Assembly: GCA_028571685.1 (NCBI GenBank)
Contig: CM053146.1
Span: 66,001,431-66,065,430, forward strand
DNA from: Heterohyrax brucei
Taxonomy: Eukaryota > Chordata > Mammalia > Hyracoidea > Procaviidae
Direction of reading: 5' to 3'
DNA length: 64,000 nucleotides
Positions 23,572-37,269 of this stretch are shown piece by piece. The notes under the pieces were generated by a model, which was not told the DNA's origin, ran no database searches, and saw only the letters and a program-made list of their open reading frames with translations. Every line of letters begins with the position of its first letter. Position 1 is the stretch's first letter. A program made the position numbers and the translations under genes.

Positions 23572-24522
23572 TCATTCATCGAAGCCAAAGTCAAGAACTT
23601 CTTTCAGTATTTCTTGTAGTTTGGGTTTGGTTTTTACAAAGTCTCTGAGTTTCTGTTTACCTGGGAATGTCTTAATTTCATTTTCGCATTTGAAAGATAG
23701 TTTTGCAGGATATATAATTCTTGGTTGGAAGTTCTTCTCCTTCAAGACTTTGAATGTGTCCTGCCACTGTCTCCGTGCCAGCATGGTTTCTGCTGAGAAT
23801 TCTGATGAGAGCCTACAGGGTTTCCCTCTGAATGTTAGCTTTGCCTTGAGTCTTGCTGCATCTAAGAGTTGCTGCTTATGTTTCATTTTGTTAAGCTTGG
23901 TTATAATATACCTTGGAGTCTTTCTTTTGAGATCTATATTGGGTGGCATACAATATGCATCTGAAATGTCTATATTCTCTTCCTTCATGATTTCTGGGAA
24001 GTTTTCTTTCAGCAGCTCAGCAACAATTCTCTCTGTGTTCTCAGATGTCTCACCCTGTTCAGGGACTCCAATTAATTGAAGGTTGTTCCTCTTAATAGAG
24101 TCCCACATGCTTCTTAATGTTTCTTCATTTTTCTTGTTTCTTTTTTCTGATTTCTGCTCATAGACGCTGGCCTCAGTTGCTCTGTCTTCCAAGTCAGAAA
24201 TTCTTTTTTCCATTTGTTCCATTCTGTTTTCTTGGCTTTACATAGAAGTTTCTATGTCTTTGATTTTCTTCTTGATCTGTTGGATTTCAGAGTACTGGTA
24301 TTCCATCAGATCGAACAACTTGCTTAATTTTTCATTTTGTTCTGCTGCATTTTGTATAAGGTCTAGAAGGGCTCTGTATATAATCAATTTGTATTCACTT
24401 CCTGATGCTTTCATAAAAGTTTCTGCATCTGGAAAACTCCTTGGTTGCTTTGTTTGGGAGCCTTCTGAAGCCATGAGTGATTGCTTGTATGCCACAAATG
24501 TCTGTTGCTTTTTGGGTCCCAT
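23572..24522 (-). pseudogene. L1 ORF1 (RNA-binding chaperone), one internal stop
   Basis: Starts MGPKKQQTFVAYKQS at 24522 and ends VLDFGFDE, stop, at 23572: 316 codons, near the usual ~340. The N-terminal third is coiled-coil-like (EQNEKLSKLFDLMEYQ, then MEQMEKRISDLEDR). The middle RRM-type core includes RNNLQLIGVPE and the C-terminal domain RKTPRYIITKLNKMKHKQQ. The two open pieces (24522-24238 and 24222-23572) are in the same frame, separated by one TAA at 24238-24240, where the surrounding sequence suggests a lysine codon. In life the protein trimerises and packages L1 RNA in the cytoplasm. Confidence 0.95.
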
Positions 24523-25525
24523 GTGAGTCTATAGAGGCTGGAAGAGGTACTGTGAGGATGGATTGGAAATGTTTCTTTAGGCTGTCTTCAAATGTAAAGC
24601 AAAAGGTATCTGACCAGTTCACAAGTCAGTTAGGTTTTCAGGTGTAGAGGTCCCTCTTCTCATCTGACAAAATAAGTGCCACTATATCCAACCCCAGATG
24701 ATAACAAACTAGTTCAGAATACAGCAATGCTACTGCCCTATTGGCCTCTGCTGACAGGGCCTAGCCTTAGCCAACACTGTGTCAAGTACTGGTTTTGTGA
24801 TAGAAAAGCGCTCTCCTGTGGGCAGGCTCTGGCTCCCAAGCAAAGAATTAGGTCCAGCTGCGGCCACCGTACCCAAGATGGCGTCCTCCACACAGGCAGC
24901 AGACAGAGGGGCTAAAGGTGCCGAGAGGTAGTGATTCCTCTGCTTCTGTTGCAGGGCCCCCAACGTAGGCAGCACTGTGCAAAATCACTACTTTTCTGTC
25001 CGAGAAGCACTGTCCCGTTTGGAGGCGCTGGCTCACAGGCTAATAACGAGGGCCCGCTAAAATCTCGGTACCAACATGGCGTCCCGCACCCTGACCGCAG
25101 AGCTCCGCACAAACCCCGCTGAGGCAGCTACAAAAAGAAAGGCTCAAAGTGTCTAGATTAACAGAGTCCTGAGCCTGGCTCTCAGAATATGGGAATTTCA
25201 CCTGCCTATCCCCCCAGCAGCGCGTCTGAGTCCAGCCACCAGGCAAGACCCAGCTCCGCCCGCCAGCTGAGACAGAGGAAAAAAAAAAGTCAAAACGATG
25301 TGTTTACCTTCCATCCATGAGAGCCGGGGCTAGCCAGGAGCTGGAGTCAGCGAAAGAGAGGAGGTTTTTCGCTGAGTGGTATGAAGTCCCAATTAACAGC
25401 TCTGTGCCGTGTCCTGAGGCTGATTAGGTGATCAGAAGGCTCTGTTTGATTGTCAGTTCAGGTCTTGGTTTCCAGAGGGATATAAGGAGACGTGGGCTTA
25501 GTCCGCCATCTTGACTCCGCCCCCC
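24523..25525 (-). promoter_or_regulatory. L1 5' UTR/internal promoter with two tandem monomers
   Basis: GC- and CpG-richer than the surroundings. Contains two similar units with a period of exactly 198 bp at two checkpoints: 'cactgt' at 24775 and 24973, and 'atgg' of 'atggcgtcc' at 24878 and 25076. At the element's 5' end a YY1-type motif CAAGATGGCGG lies on the minus strand (25503-25513), where L1 promoters carry it. Each monomer also has an AAGATGGCG- or ACATGGCG-type motif on the plus strand, which could support antisense transcription. Confidence 0.8.
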
Positions 25526-25564
25526 AGTATGTAGCCTTTTTAGACAAGCTTCTTTCACTCAGCA

Positions 25565-25714
25565 GAAATCCTGGTGGTGCAGGGTTTAAGCACTACATCT
25601 GCTAGTTCAAATCTACCAGACACTCCTTGGAAACTCTACGGAGCAGTTTTCCTCTGTCCTATAGGATAGTTGTGAGCTAGAGTTGTCTCAGTGGCAGTGG
25701 GGTTTGGTTTGGTT
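25565..25714 (+). mobile_element. AfroSINE inside old L1M, 12-bp target-site duplication
   Basis: The direct repeat 'tttcactcagca' at 25553-25564 and 25715-25726 flanks the element exactly. The head is 'aaatcctggtggtgcagggt'. The B-box stretch is shortened ('gctagttcaaatctacc'), and a GT-rich tail follows 'gtggcagtgggg'. Confidence 0.95.
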
Positions 25715-25880
25715 TTTCACTCAGCAATATGCGTTAATACACTCAATAATATGCATTCATTCATACCTTCCCTTGGCTTGATAGCACACTTATTTTTATC
25801 ACTGAATAGTGTTCCGTGGTAAGGAAGTGCCACGCTGTATTTATCCATTCACCTATTGAAGGGCATACTGGCTGCTTCCA

Positions 25881-26023
25881 GACCAAAACCAAAACCAAAA
25901 CCTGTGCTGTTGAGTTGAATCTGACTCGTAATGACCTGACAGGACAGAGCAGAACTGCTCCATAGGGTTTCCAAGGAGCACCTGATGGGTTTGAACAGCC
26001 AAGCTTCTGATTATCAGGGTTTT
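25881..26023 (-). mobile_element. AfroSINE inside old L1M (minus strand)
   Basis: (CCAAAA)n tail complement at the left, then 'gctgttgagttgaatctg', 'gggtttccaaggagcacc' and 'gaacagccaagcttctgatt'. Flanked by the short repeat 'ttcca' (25876-25880 and 26024-26028). The L1M text reads through when the SINE is removed ('gcttccaagtttcggtaatt'). Confidence 0.92.
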
Positions 26024-26264
26024 CCAAGTTTCGGTAATTATGGATAAAGCTTTTGTAAGTATTTACAGGCAAGTTTTTTGTAGACATGCTCTCAGTTCAG
26101 CTGAACAATTACCTAACAGCATGATTGCTGGATGATCTCGTAAGCCTATGTTTAGCTTTGTAAGAAACTGCCAAATTGATTTCCAAAGTGCCTGCACTTC
26201 AATGCGTTTTGTTTAGTAAATTCCAAAAAAGGTTTTTTGGTAGCAAAGTGTGGGTCGTTGAAAG

Positions 26265-26610
26265 AATTCAGAGCTGGAGGTTGAAAGTTTACATAAGAGA
26301 CTATCCCAGTGGTCCAGGCCAGAGATAAAGAATGTCTAGAATAAAACGTAGCTAGGAAGATAAGGACAGTTTCATGACATTGAAGAGATAAGAATATAAA
26401 GTCTCTAAAATCTGGTGGCTAACTAGATCTGGAATTACGACAATGTGTGGCAGCTCTCAGATGCTAGAAATAGAGAAGGAGGGGCACCCTAATGAATGGA
26501 TTTAGGGAACATTTCAGTCACATGAGTCTGAGGTTCCTGTGGGACTTGCCAGGGGTATGTCTAGGAGACATTTGTACGCATGAGTTTTGAGCTCAGAAAT
26601 AAAACCTGTT
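26265..26610 (-). mobile_element. L2 LINE, internal fragment
   Basis: The plus strand is antisense L2 wording: 'agactatcccagtggtccagg', 'ggacagtttcatgac', 'agtctgaggttcc', 'tgtctaggagacatttg'. Diverged, with no open frame. Boundaries approximate. Confidence 0.55.
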
Positions 26611-27981
26611 TAACAGCATAGCAAGAAATAAAACTATTCACAGTTGTAGGGGCAGGCTTGTTGTAAATTCTAGATTCATAATCTGTCAATTTCAGTTTAA
26701 GAGTCACACTTTCCATTATATGTAAATCTTTGCCATGCAATGTATTTGTCTGTTAAGTGACAGTGGCTTCAAAATGAAGACAGATATTTTCATCTCTGTC
26801 CTTCTATCCCTGATTGCTAAATTATTCTACCTGCCAGTCTATATAATTCAATCGTCATTCACCAACTATGTTGTAAACATTCCCTTAAATTACCAATATT
26901 GTTGTATTTCAAACCCAGTAGAGAGAATGGATACTACCTAGTTCAACCACTTATTCTTAAGTATGAACCTAATTGTGTATGCAGTTGAACCTAATGAATT
27001 TAATTATTATATTGCTATGCTTACTTTTTATTAAATCAAGTAACTAAGTTCTCTTAACGAAACAGCAATAGGTTGTTTCAGAACCCTGGGGTGAAGGGAA
27101 TTCTGTGTTTCTTAGTTTTTCTAACATAATTAAACCCCCCCTCTTCACTTGTCTGTTTACTAAAATTGGCAAGAAGTTCACTTACAGTATCAATGGTTTC
27201 TTAGGTCTCTTTTCCTCTCTCTTGGGCATATGAAGTCCTAGAAAATGGGAGCAGAACCAGCTGTCAGGTTTTGGAGGTTGCTGCTGCTATTATTACGTGT
27301 TGAATAGGCTCCTACGCTGTACAAAGATAGGCAGCTTTATGATGGCTTCAGTCAACTGTGCCCCACTCAGTCACTGGGGATTTTCACCAGGGCAGAATAA
27401 TCATTCCACAGGGCTCACAGTACCTGCTCCTTCCTCATCTGGCACCACAGACAACAGACAACTGATGTCCAGAGGGCTCTGTACTACCTTCTCCTGTCGC
27501 TATTCCATGCCTGAGCAATGAAACTCCATTGGAATTAAACACAAAACCTAGAAGTGTAAAACCTCTACTCCTTGTAGCCTTTTAGACAATCCAACTTAAT
27601 TATCTGGGTAGGGCTAAAACAGAAATTATAGTTTGTTCAATAGACAGAAAAACAGATCAGAGCAAGTCTTAAACTGGTCAGGTATAAGGCTGACAAGTTG
27701 GGGACTACCTACCCTACCTGTAGGGGACAGTATTACCCCAAAATATGTAGTCTTTTGGTTCCTGAGAAAAGCCAAGAATCTTTTTAGGAGAATTTCCCAG
27801 AGTTCCAAAGTTAATAACTAGTTTAAAATATTTCAAAATACTGTTCAGACCAAACCAAAGATGTCTGTAATCAATGGGCTAATGTTCTGAAACCTTTTAC
27901 CTAGATCTTCCGATTGTAAACATATATGAGGAATTTTTAAGGAAAGATAAATCCTTTACAGAAAAATTCTACCTTCCATTC
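26611..27981. other. Unassigned 1.4-kb stretch
   Basis: No recognised repeat or gene. Short frames at 27297-27521 (plus, 74 codons) and 27626-27808 (minus, 60 codons) show no domain. 27300-27540 is GC-richer than its flanks. Confidence 0.45.
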
Positions 27982-29630
27982 TGGTATGAACTAAATTATG
28001 TCCCCCTAAAAATATGTGTTATAAATTTTAATCCCTGTACCTCTGGATGGAATCCCAGTTGGGAGCAGGATTTGCTTATTATGTTCATGAAATAGCATCA
28101 GTGTAGAGAGTGCTAATCACTTGTGAAATATGAAAGCAGATTAGCCACAGAAGAGAGAAGACAAAGAGGGAAGACCAACACTATCTGAAGACAACAGGGA
28201 AGACCAGTCTACGAACCTCAGGACTCCACGAATGGCTGACCGGAAAAGCTGAGTCAAGGACTTTTCCTTCCAGAGTGGACAGGTAGAGACAGCTCCCTTA
28301 ATTTGGACATCTAGGAAGCTGGGTCAAGATGGCAGATCATCAGATACTTCCTGTGATCCTTCTAACAGCAAAGACCCAAAAGAACAAATGAATCAATTAC
28401 ATATGACATTCCAGGACCCCTCATCATCAAAGACAAACTTGAGAAATTAGAACTGAGCAATAGAGAAGAAAGCATAGGTTCAGAAGTACCTGGGACTGAC
28501 CAGACCAGACCTGACCCACCAGAAAACAGCTGACAACAGTGTGGTGAACAGAGCAGTGGCCTTCAGAGGGCGTCTTCCTCAGAGGGAGAGATGGAGCAGT
28601 GGAGAGTACGCTTGTGCCTCCAGAACCATTGGAAAGTGGCGCTTGATCATCAAAAGCTAAGTATCATGTGTCTAACCTACCACCTGGCAGATTTAAAACT
28701 TTCTTTCTGATAAATCTTGCTCCTTCTTCCCAGCGCTTGCTCCTCCCTTCTCTGCACTTGCACCTAGCTCTGAAGTCTGATGCAATTACCTGAGCCAGAA
28801 TTAGGACTTGTTATGTGTGCCCTGACCCATTCTCCTAGACTCAAGAGTGGGAACAATTCAACAAACTGGGGGAAGAAAAAAAAAAATTCTGCCAACTCAC
28901 CTGAGACAGAAATTCAGGGCAGAAATACTTCCTTTGGAATAGGCATAAGGGAAACACCTTCTGCATAGACACTGGGGAACAGCTATCAGCTCCCTGCTTT
29001 TCTGAGTACATGTAGCCAGATATCTCTGCCTACACTAATCACCCCTGCCCATCTAGGACCCCTGGGGAGGGCCTACACCACACTTGGTGTCTGATACCTG
29101 GACATCTGTGCTGAATCTCAGCTGAAAAGTCAATGGACTCCTGGGTTCATATGCCTAGTAACTGCACTATCCACCTGGTGACAGGACATTCAAGCTTCAA
29201 AGGCACCAACAATGAAACTAGCACACACGACCAGCCTGTCTGAACATTTCAAAACAAAACAAAATAAGAAGCTAGAACACAGTAAGCAAACACAATCTTA
29301 AATAAATACAACAATTTACTGGTTGCTCAGAGACAGTCGTAAATATCAAGTCAGTCAAAGGGACAGAATAAGATGGCTTGAAAAACTCCCGTAACAGAGA
29401 TTCAAGAAATTTTACAGATGAAGAGAATTTCTTGGAATTATCAAAAATAGAATACAAAAGATTAGTATTTTGAATTCCTCAAGAGATTAGAAAGGAGATG
29501 AGGCAAAATGCAGCAGAGCATAATGGCAAATCACATTTCTATCATCCTAAAATGTGAGAAAATAAGTTCTGTTTGTGTAAGTCATCCTCTTGTGGTATTT
29601 CTGTTATAGCAGTGCTAAGTAACTAAGCCA
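27982..29630 (+). mobile_element. LTR, MaLR type, interrupted by an L1 5' piece
   Basis: The left part (27982-28317) opens 'tggtatgaactaaattatgtc' and runs to 'aatttggacatctag'. The right part (29548-29630) resumes 'cctaaaatgtgagaaaataag' and ends 'tgtggtatttctgttatagc' with 'taactaag'. Together they give the layout of the MaLR-type LTRs elsewhere here. No clear target-site duplication. An old fossil. Confidence 0.75.
28318..29547 (+). mobile_element. L1 5' UTR plus start of ORF1 only, inserted in an LTR
   Basis: Begins 'aagctgggtcaagatggc', an L1-type 5' end with a YY1-like motif. It continues ~1.1 kb of 5' UTR-like sequence, then codes TDEENFLELSKIEYKRLVF (about 29416-29472), a stop, and IPQEIRKEMRQNAAEHNGK. 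This aligns with ORF1 of the long L1s (PDEENFLKSSEGEYKRIIY and DLIQNAAEQNEK). The element stops there, with no ORF2, 3' UTR or poly-A, and the LTR resumes. The 5' UTR differs from that of the two long L1s, so this is another, older subfamily. Confidence 0.75.
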
Positions 29631-29659
29631 GAATTCCAGAAGAACAACAATAAAAAAAA

Positions 29660-29838
29660 TTATTCCCAACTGTTGTGGCACAGTAACTAAGTGCTGTATC
29701 TGCTAACGGAAAATTGGCAGTTCAAATCTACCAGGCACTCCTTGGAAACTCTAGGAGGCAGTTCTACTCTGTCCTACAGGGTTGCTATGAGGCAGAATCA
29801 ACTTGACAGCAATCCACTTGCTGTTTTGGTTTTGGCTG
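29660..29838 (+). mobile_element. AfroSINE, short variant
   Basis: Order is 'gtggcacagtaactaagtgc', 'ttggcagttcaaatctacc' (B box), 'ctccttggaaactctagg', 'gtcctacagggttgctatg' and 'ggcagaatcaacttgacagc', with a TTTTGG tail. Confidence 0.92.
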
Positions 29839-30069
29839 CTGGGAAATTCTCTATATATTAGGTACAAAGCAACGTGGTAGGGAATGAGAGGTAGATAATA
29901 AGCTGTATTTTTCCTAACGAGTCTTTGACAGGAGAACTAATCTGACAGTGAAATTTTCAAACCTGTTATGCATTCTTTACAATACTTTGTGTACATGACT
30001 TAATTTGGGCATATGCATGTTGAAAGTTCACCTTAGAATCAGGGGCATATTACCCAATGAGCAAAGTAA

Positions 30070-31185
30070 ACACAGTTTACTTGTTTTTGTTTTATTAATT
30101 ACAATCAAAGAATAAAATTCCTAACATCTATCGATTATCTCTTCTATGATAAACCCTCAGCCCTCACACACACCCCCCTCCCATGTAGCCAGAACAGTCA
30201 TTTTCTTCTATGGATAACTCTCTTGTTAAGTCTTTTTAACAGGGGTCTCGTATAAAATTTGTCTCTTTGACACTGATTAATTTCACTCAGCATAATCTCT
30301 TCCAAATGAGATCATGTTATGAGATGTCTTCTAAGATTGTTTTTTTATCATAGCATATTCACTCATCTGTTGATGGATGTTGGGGTTAATTCCAACTTTT
30401 TGCTATTGTGGACTATACTGCAACAAACATTCATGTACATGTGTCTGTTTGTGTGACAACCTTTGTTTCTGAAGGATAAATTCTGAGCAGTGGAATTACA
30501 GGATCAAATGGTATATCTATCTCTAGCTTTTTAAGGAAGCACCAGACTGTTTTCCAAAGAGGTTGTACTATTTTGCAATCCCACCAGCAGTGTAGGAGAG
30601 TTCCAATTTCTCCACAGCCTCTCCAGCATTTGTTGTTTTGTGGTTTGGGAATCATGGCCAACCTTGTTGGGGTGAGATGATATTTCATTGTAGTTTTGAT
30701 TTGAATTTCTTGGATAGCTAGTGATCATGAGCAATGCTGCATATGTTGTTCGGCTGCCTGGATATCCTCTTTAGAGAAATGTCTGTCCATCTACTTTACC
30801 CATCGCTTAATTGGATTATTTATCATTTTCTTGTTGATACTTTGTAATACCTTATAGATTATGGAGATCAGACGTCGGTCTGACATACAGTTGACAAATA
30901 TTTTTTTCTCATTCTGCAGGTAGTCTTTTAATTCTTTTGATGAAGTCTTTGGATAAGAAAAAGTGTTTGATTCTTAGTAATTTCCATTTATCTATTTTTT
31001 CTTCTACTGAATGCACTAAGTCAGATTTTGAAGTCTGTCTACATTGTATATTAAAACTTTCATTGTTGATCCTATTTTATCTTGGATGAGCTTTATCATA
31101 TTCAATTTTGTATTTAGGTCTTTTATTCAATTTGATTTAGTTTTTGTATAAGGTATGGCATATGGGTCTTGTTTCAATTTTTTCA
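30070..31185 (-). mobile_element. L1, 3' segment of a twin-primed (5'-inverted) insertion
   Basis: Read on the minus strand this is the ORF2 C-terminus and a short 3' UTR. It encodes [19 protein letters not shown] (30431-30688), the Cys-rich motif. Its inner end matches the long L1 near 20300. The rest of the element follows in the opposite orientation from 31186. The 3' UTR is only about 200 bases, against about 1 kb in the long L1s, which suggests another subfamily or an early poly-A site. Confidence 0.9.
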
Positions 31186-34196
<3,011 letters not shown>

Positions 34197-35075
34197 TCTG
34201 TCTCTGTCCCAACCCCACTGTGCATTATTACAAAATCAAAGACTCTTCTGAAATTTACAACTCTTAATAGGGGCAGATGACTTAGCAAGCAAGCAAGATA
34301 AGCACTTGCTTACTTGTGCTTACCTACTAATCTGTAATAAACAATTTCATATGAGTTTCACTTTGAAGTGATATGCTGAAACTCACGTGGAATTGTTCAT
34401 GACAGTAAAACCCAAGGGAAACTGTTCACCATAGTGCAGGGTAGACAAAGAGCAAGCTTCACTGGAACACCAGTTTATATATGGAGACAATTCACACCTC
34501 CAGAGAAATTGCCTTTTCAGTTGACTGCCTTATCACATCAGATGACGTCATAGAAGTGATTACATTACGGGAGACCAATCAGTCCAATGTCTGTGAAACC
34601 ACTGAGCCTCATAGCCTAACCAAGTTGGCACATTAACCATCACAGGGCAAGTCCTGGACCAATACATCAATCAGGAAAGAATCTTACACTGCAAGCAGCA
34701 AAAATTTCAACACAAAATAATGTAAACAACATGAGAGCTTCTTGGCTCATGCAACTGGGAGTCCAGTATAATGCTGGCTTCAGAAAAAATTGGTTGATGT
34801 TATCAGGATTTAATTTATCCCCATCTCCTGGCTCTGCCTTCTCTCTGCCCTCTCTGTCATCCTCAAGCTCTTTCTCATGACCTGCTAAAACTACCGACTC
34901 ATATCCTTGGTTTCAAGCACAGCATGGTAAAAAAAAGAAAAAATGCCTCTCTTTCTAAATATCACAGAAAAATAGAATTGTTTCTCATTGATTCTGATTG
35001 AGTCATACGCCCAACAAGAAACAAATCACTATGGATGGGGAATGCAATACTTTGATTGTCGGGCTTGGGCTGTAT
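34197..35075. other. Unassigned sequence, possibly an unrecognised LTR
   Basis: No family recognised. It contains a palindromic 'gcttacttgtgcttac' neighbourhood, a perfect CRE/ATF site TGACGTCA (34543-34550) and a TATA-like 'tttatatatgg' (34472). A single LTR or retroviral scrap is possible, but no boundaries or duplications were found. No gene seen. Confidence 0.4.
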
Positions 35076-36660
35076 GTTGTTGTTGCTGTTGTTGTTAGGT
35101 GCCATTGAGTCAGTTACAACTCATAGCAACCCTATGCACAACAGAACAAAACACTGCCCAGTCTTGTGCCATGCCCACAATCGCTTTTATGCTTAAGCCC
35201 ATCATTGCAGCCACTGTGTCAATCCACCTCACTGAGGGTATTTCTCTTTTTATGCAGACACTCTGCTCTACCAAGCATGATGTCTTTCTCCAGGAACTGA
35301 TCCTTTCTGACAACACATGCAAGGTATGTAAGACACAGTCTTGCCATCTTTGCTGCCAAGGAGCACTCTGGTTGTACTTCTTCCAGAACACATCTGTTTG
35401 TTCTTTTGGCAGTCCATGGTACAGTCAATATTCTTCTCCAACACTGCAATTCAAAGGCATCTGTTCTTTGGTCTCCCTTATTCACTGTCCAGCTTTCACA
35501 TGAATGTGACACGATTGAAAATACTGTGGCATGGATCAGGCACACCTCAGTTTTCAAGGTTCCATCTTTATTTTTTAACACTTTAAAGAGATCCTTTGCA
35601 GCAGATTTTCCCAATGCAATGTCTTTTTATTTCTTGACTGCTGCTTCCACAGGTGTTGACTGTGGAACCAAGTGAAACAAAATCTTTGACTACTTCAATC
35701 CTTTCTCCATTTATTATGATATTGCTTGCTGGTCCAGTTGTGGGGATATTTGTTTTCTTGATGCTGAGGAGCAACTTATACCAAAGTCTGTAGTCTTTGA
35801 TCTTCATTACAGTTTGAAATCTTCTTCACTTCCAGCAAGGAAAAGTGTGTCACCTGTATAACGCAGGTTGGTGAAGCATCTTCCTCCAGTCCTGATGCCT
35901 CGTACTTCTTCATGTAATCCAGCCTCTCAGACTATTTGGTTGGCACACAGATCGAAAAGGTATGGTGAAAAGTTTCAACACTGACACACACTTTTCCTGA
36001 CTTTAAACCACGTACTTCAGGACAGATCTTGAAATATTCTCTTTGGCAATGAATGCGATACCATTCCTCTTCAAGTTTTCATTCCCAGCATAGTAGACCA
36101 TATGATTATCTCATTCAGAATGGCCAGCACTGGTCCATTTCAGCTCACTAATGCATAGAATATTGATGTTTATGTGTTCCATTACATTTTCTGCTATTTC
36201 CAGTTTTCCTGGATTCATACTTCATACATTCCATGTTCCAATTATTGATGAATATTTGCAGCTTTTTCTTTGCATTTTGAGTCATGCCATATCCGCAAGT
36301 GAAGGTCCTGAAGTCTTTATTCCATCCACATGGAGTCTACCAGTAGGTAGTTTCTGCTCTGAGGAGGCAGCTCTTCCCTGGTCATCTTCTGAGTGCCTTC
36401 CAACCTAGTGGGCTCAGCTTCTGGCACTGTAGCAGTACTCCACTGCTACTCATGAGGTTTCCACCGGCTAATTCTTTTCAGAAGTAAACTGCCAGGTCCT
36501 TCTTCCTAGTTTGTCTTAGTCAGGAAAGTCAGCTGAAACCTGTCCACCATGAGTGACCCTTCTCTTATCTAAGTATAGGTGGCATAGCGGCCAGCATAAT
36601 AGCAACACAAAAGCCCCCACAGAACAACAAACTGACAGACAAGTAGGGGTGGGCCATATG
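35076..36660 (-). mobile_element. RTE LINE, internally deleted (about half missing)
   Basis: The 3' end with (GTT)n is at the left, and the RTE 5' end ('cgacaaactg'-like, here 'caacaaactgacagacaag') is near 36660. On the minus strand 35614-35219 encodes the C-terminal region: FELQCWRRILTVPWTAKRTNR, VLEEVQPECSL and EKDIMLGRAE. 35807-35583 encodes the preceding reverse-transcriptase tail. Next to it, near 36000, the sequence jumps to the endonuclease start ('gatcttgaaatattctc'). The rest of the endonuclease, the linker and most of the reverse transcriptase are gone. Confidence 0.88.
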
Positions 36661-37269
36661 CCCGCCCTTAAATTGAAAGTAGAGTCCACTTCACTGGAAG
36701 CTAATGAGGGATGCGCTGGCAATTGTTCTTCATAAGGGAAAGCCCAATACAGTTACAAATGGTTAAGTAAATGAATGTAGCATAGCAAAAAGTATAGACA
36801 TCAACACTACTCACAGTGTTGATCCCCTAAGCTATGCTATTCTACCTGATTTCACTCCCTGGATCACAACCAAAGTTTCTCTTTAGAAAAGGAAACTACC
36901 CTACTTCTCCTAGGGGCTCTCATGCTCAACTGTAACTCACCTCACTGGTGGGGTGTATCTGGGCTTAACTGTCCCACAAGGGTTGGTGCTAGTGCAGGGC
37001 AATTAGCCTTCCATGACTGCAGCCCCCTTCACTCCCTTCTCCGTCTGCTCTACACTTGTATTTGAAGGTGGTCCTCCGGTTAGTAATAACCATTCCTACG
37101 TAGATTAGGTTTCTCAGACTTTTCTAAAAGAACAGAAAACAGGTGTTTCACTACAGGCACAGACTCTGCTATTTTTCTGAATTGTCATCCAGCAAGCTTT
37201 CTTAAACCACAAGAACACACTTGGTACATGTTTCTGGTGGGCTAGAAATACTCAGGGGCCTGAAAATGA
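36661..37269. other. Unassigned sequence
   Basis: No recognised repeat apart from the hairpin listed separately. 36900-37090 is GC-richer. No gene seen. Confidence 0.45.
36778..36839. repeat. Two-tier inverted repeat (hairpin)
   Basis: Outer arms 'tagcatagc' (36778-36786) and 'gctatgcta' (36831-36839) are perfect. Inside, 'atcaacact' (36800-36808) pairs perfectly with 'agtgttgat' (36815-36823) around a 6-base loop. An internal loop of 13 and 7 bases lies between the stems. Not flanked by a recognised element. Confidence 0.8.

Larger units (their letters stand above)
18300..25525 (-). mobile_element. L1 LINE, nearly full length (7.2 kb), perfect 16-bp target-site duplication, inactive
   Basis: Bounded by the perfect direct repeat 'agtatgtagccttttt' (18284-18299 and 25526-25541). 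The 3' end is a T-rich run at 18300, and the 5' end (minus strand) begins with a run of five C complements, GGGGGCGGAGTCAAGATGG. The element holds a ~1-kb 5' UTR, ORF1, a ~430-base spacer, ORF2 and a ~1-kb 3' UTR. Length is that of a complete mammalian L1. ORF1 has one in-frame stop and ORF2 several frame changes, so it cannot move itself. The intact duplication suggests it is among the younger insertions in the window. Confidence 0.97.
25526..26200 (-). mobile_element. Ancient L1M, right part of the split copy
   Basis: Continues 16740-18299: 'tagacaagcttctttcactc', then (after an AfroSINE) 'agcaatatgcg', 'ggcttgatagcacactt', 'tatccattcacctattgaag', (after another AfroSINE) 'aagtttcggtaattatgg' and 'tttgtaagaaactgcc'. 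This is the antisense of an old L1 ORF2 C-terminal and 3' UTR start. Two AfroSINEs lie inside it. Confidence 0.82.

Noticed and set aside
23621-24079. 152-codon plus-strand frame rich in hydrophobic residues
   Set aside because: It is the antisense shadow of L1 ORF1 (23572-24522).
18300-25525. Idea that this L1 might still be active
   Set aside because: ORF1 has an in-frame stop and ORF2 changes frame at least six times, so it cannot supply its own proteins.
35099-35503. 134-codon plus-strand frame
   Set aside because: Antisense of the RTE C-terminal coding region, which reads sensibly on the minus strand.
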